Shown piece by piece: positions 62,559-64,000 of a stretch of 64,000 nt of DNA. The notes beneath the pieces are model-generated. The model was not told the origin of the DNA, made no database searches, and saw only the letters and a program-made list of their open reading frames with translations. Both the position numbers and the translations under genes were made by a program. The number at the start of each line of letters is the position of its first letter. Position 1 is the stretch's first letter. This stretch comes from Leptolyngbya sp. Heron Island J (lineage in GTDB: Bacteria > Cyanobacteriota > Cyanobacteriia > Phormidesmidales > Phormidesmidaceae): assembly GCF_000482245.1 (NCBI RefSeq), contig NZ_AWNH01000046.1, positions 1 to 64,000 of the forward strand, written 5' to 3'.

Positions 62559-64000
62559 ATGAGACGCTTGTTTAGCATATTCCCCAGAGACTTTCGTGTT
62601 CCCATCCGTCGGGTGCTGGTGGTGCCGTTTGTGCTCCAGATTTGTGCCACTGTGGGATTGGTTGGCTATCTTTCGTTTCTCAATAGCCAACAGACTGTGC
62701 AAAGTTTGACTTCTCAGCTACGAATGGAAGTCTCGGCCCGTATTCAAAAAGAGTTACAAGGATATTTTGAAACTCCCCATGAAATTAATCGCTTAAATGC
62801 GACTGCTTTAATCCATGACGTGATTGATGTTGCCAATGCCACTCGTGGTGAAGCGCAGCTCTATCAACAGATGCGAATTGCCCCAAATATTGCGTTTGTT
62901 TACTGTGGCAATAATAGGGGAGATTTTTTTGGTGTTTTACGAGCACCGGAGGATGGTTCTCTACAGTTGTCTTATAGCAATGCTGCGACGAAAGGAAAGC
63001 GTCAATATTACATGTTGAATGTACGGGGGCAGCGCACCTATTTTTCCCATCAGTTAACGGAGACCTTTGACGCCAGGCAGCGACCCTGGTATCGGGCGGC
63101 TACCCAAGCTCAGCAACCAGTATGGACGGATGTTTATATTGCCTTTACCACTAGATTGCCCAATATCACAGCGGGACTGCCGGTTTATGATCGCTCAGGA
63201 CAACGATTGCTGGGGGTGTGTGCAGCTGATGTTGTTTTGCCAGAAGAGTTTCGTGATTTTCTGAGAGAGCTAGAGATTGGGAAGTCGGGTCAGGCGTTTG
63301 TGATGGATCGTGAAGGGCGTTTAATCTCTAGCTCTGCGGATGAACCTTTGATGCTAGGAGATCAGGATGATCCTAAATTTTTGCAGGCTGTGAATAGTCA
63401 AGATCCCATTGTTCAGGGTACTACACAATATATTTTGGATCACTTTGGTAGTTTGCAGGAAATTGTGCGATCGCGACAGCTCAACTTTCAGTTAGAAGGT
63501 AAGCGACATTTTGTCCAAGTGCTGCCGTTTAACGACGGTCGCGGTCTCGACTGGTTAATCGTAGTGGCGATTCCAGAAACTGACTTTATGGGACAGATTT
63601 ATGCCAATAACCGCAATACCATCGGGCTCATGCTGTTAGCCCTTGGTATAGCTATTGGTATTGGCTTGCTGATTACCCGCTGGCTGACCCAACCGGTTTT
63701 ACGCATCACCCAGGCATCCGAAGCCATTTCTAAAGGAGCCCTCAACCGTAGAGACCTGAGACTGCGAGAGAGTCAGACCGGCCCCATCAGTGAATTACGG
63801 ACATTGGCCTCTGCATTTGACAGCATGGCCAGTCAGCTCAAAACATCTTTTGAAACCTTAGAAGATAAAGTCAGAGAACGCACTGCCGAACTGGCCAATG
63901 CTAATGCTCAAATTAGCACTCTGAATGACAAGCTCAAAGCCGAAAATCTGCGGATGGGAGCAGAGCTTGACGTAGTCAGAAGAATTCAACAAATGATACT
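62559..64000 (+). CDS. Membrane sensor protein, dCache-HAMP-coiled coil, truncated by window end
   Basis: Open reading frame of at least 480 codons from the ATG at 62559, still open at 64000. A membrane helix (about 18-40) is followed by an extracytoplasmic dCache-type sensor (about 45-345), a second helix (about 354-372), a HAMP domain (about 373-425) and a coiled coil reaching the end. The last readable residues, AENLRMGAELDVVRRIQQMI, are the typical linker that leads into PP2C/SpoIIE phosphatase or adenylate cyclase domains in cyanobacteria; a SpoIIE-type output is my best guess. Output domain not visible. Confidence 0.8.
   Translation, partial: MRRLFSIFPRDFRVPIRRVLVVPFVLQICATVGLVGYLSFLNSQQTVQSLTSQLRMEVSARIQKELQGYFETPHEINRLNATALIHDVIDVANATRGEAQLYQQMRIAPNIAFVYCGNNRGDFFGVLRAPEDGSLQLSYSNAATKGKRQYYMLNVRGQRTYFSHQLTETFDARQRPWYRAATQAQQPVWTDVYIAFTTRLPNITAGLPVYDRSGQRLLGVCAADVVLPEEFRDFLRELEIGKSGQAFVMDREGRLISSSADEPLMLGDQDDPKFLQAVNSQDPIVQGTTQYILDHFGSLQEIVRSRQLNFQLEGKRHFVQVLPFNDGRGLDWLIVVAIPETDFMGQIYANNRNTIGLMLLALGIAIGIGLLITRWLTQPVLRITQASEAISKGALNRRDLRLRESQTGPISELRTLASAFDSMASQLKTSFETLEDKVRERTAELANANAQISTLNDKLKAENLRMGAELDVVRRIQQMI

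Noticed and set aside
1-64000. Insertion sequences, prophage or CRISPR array
   Set aside because: No transposase, integrase, phage structural gene or regular direct-repeat/spacer array was recognised on either strand.

Overview
The window is chromosomal DNA from a cyanobacterium. The evidence is direct: cytochrome b6f genes (petC-petA), the photosystem I assembly factor Ycf3, a conserved cluster of phycobilisome-fold and V4R proteins with a Ser/Thr kinase, a thylakoid-style DUF1517 protein, CHASE2/DUF928 and DUF1565 proteins, a CRY-DASH photolyase homologue, and at least 26 copies of the HIP1 octamer GCGATCGC. Base composition looks close to 50% GC. The genus cannot be fixed from the sequence; the gene set would suit a Leptolyngbya-like filamentous cyanobacterium, but that is only an inference.

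Layout. 1-6.8 kb: prs, a DUF3067 protein, the petC-petA operon, cysS and rsgA. 6.8-11.4 kb: a leftward chaperone run grpE-dnaK-dnaJ, followed by a TusA-like protein and rsgA. 11.9-16.5 kb: a rightward type IV pilus motor operon pilB-pilT-pilC ending in a strong terminator. 16.7-22.4 kb: a leftward ABC exporter, a YdcF-like protein, DUF1517, thiS and thiE. 22.7-24.5 kb: a secreted beta-helix protein with a SPOR-like tail. 24.5-29.5 kb: a leftward cluster of rhodanese, phycobilisome-like, V4R, small acidic, phycobilisome-like, V4R and Ser/Thr kinase genes. It resembles Synechocystis slr0144-slr0152 (the 'Pap' photosystem II assembly operon). 29.7-34.99 kb: a GT61 glycosyltransferase remnant, VanZ-like and M28 peptidase genes, an LPG-synthase-like membrane protein, an NlpC/P60 hydrolase and a serine/alanine-glyoxylate aminotransferase. 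35.3-43.8 kb: two unrecognised coiled-coil proteins, an ABM monooxygenase-like protein, a Uma2 nuclease-like protein, CRY-DASH, PrxQ, a CHASE2 nucleotide cyclase coupled to DUF928, and a signal-peptide-bearing hydratase homologue. 44.1-50.8 kb: clpS, DUF2103, Trm1-like, DUF3616, DUF1361, moaE, a mini GIY-YIG protein and pyrB. 50.9-64 kb: a GerM-like lipoprotein, an AAG glycosylase, a metallo-beta-lactamase protein, DUF6679, a creatininase-like protein, gatC, ycf3, an acyl-carrier-like protein without the carrier serine, a REC-GGDEF-EAL protein, aroA, a lipoprotein, an L-cysteine/cystine lyase, and a dCache-HAMP sensor cut by the window end.

Most of the window is housekeeping and photosynthesis sequence with close gene packing. 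No insertion sequence, phage, CRISPR array, tRNA or rRNA gene was recognised. The best candidates for little-described biology are the phycobilisome-fold/V4R/kinase cluster (both phycobilisome-like proteins lack the bilin cysteine), the coiled-coil gene pair at 35.3-36.4 kb, the exported hydratase homologue and the serine-less carrier-protein-like gene.
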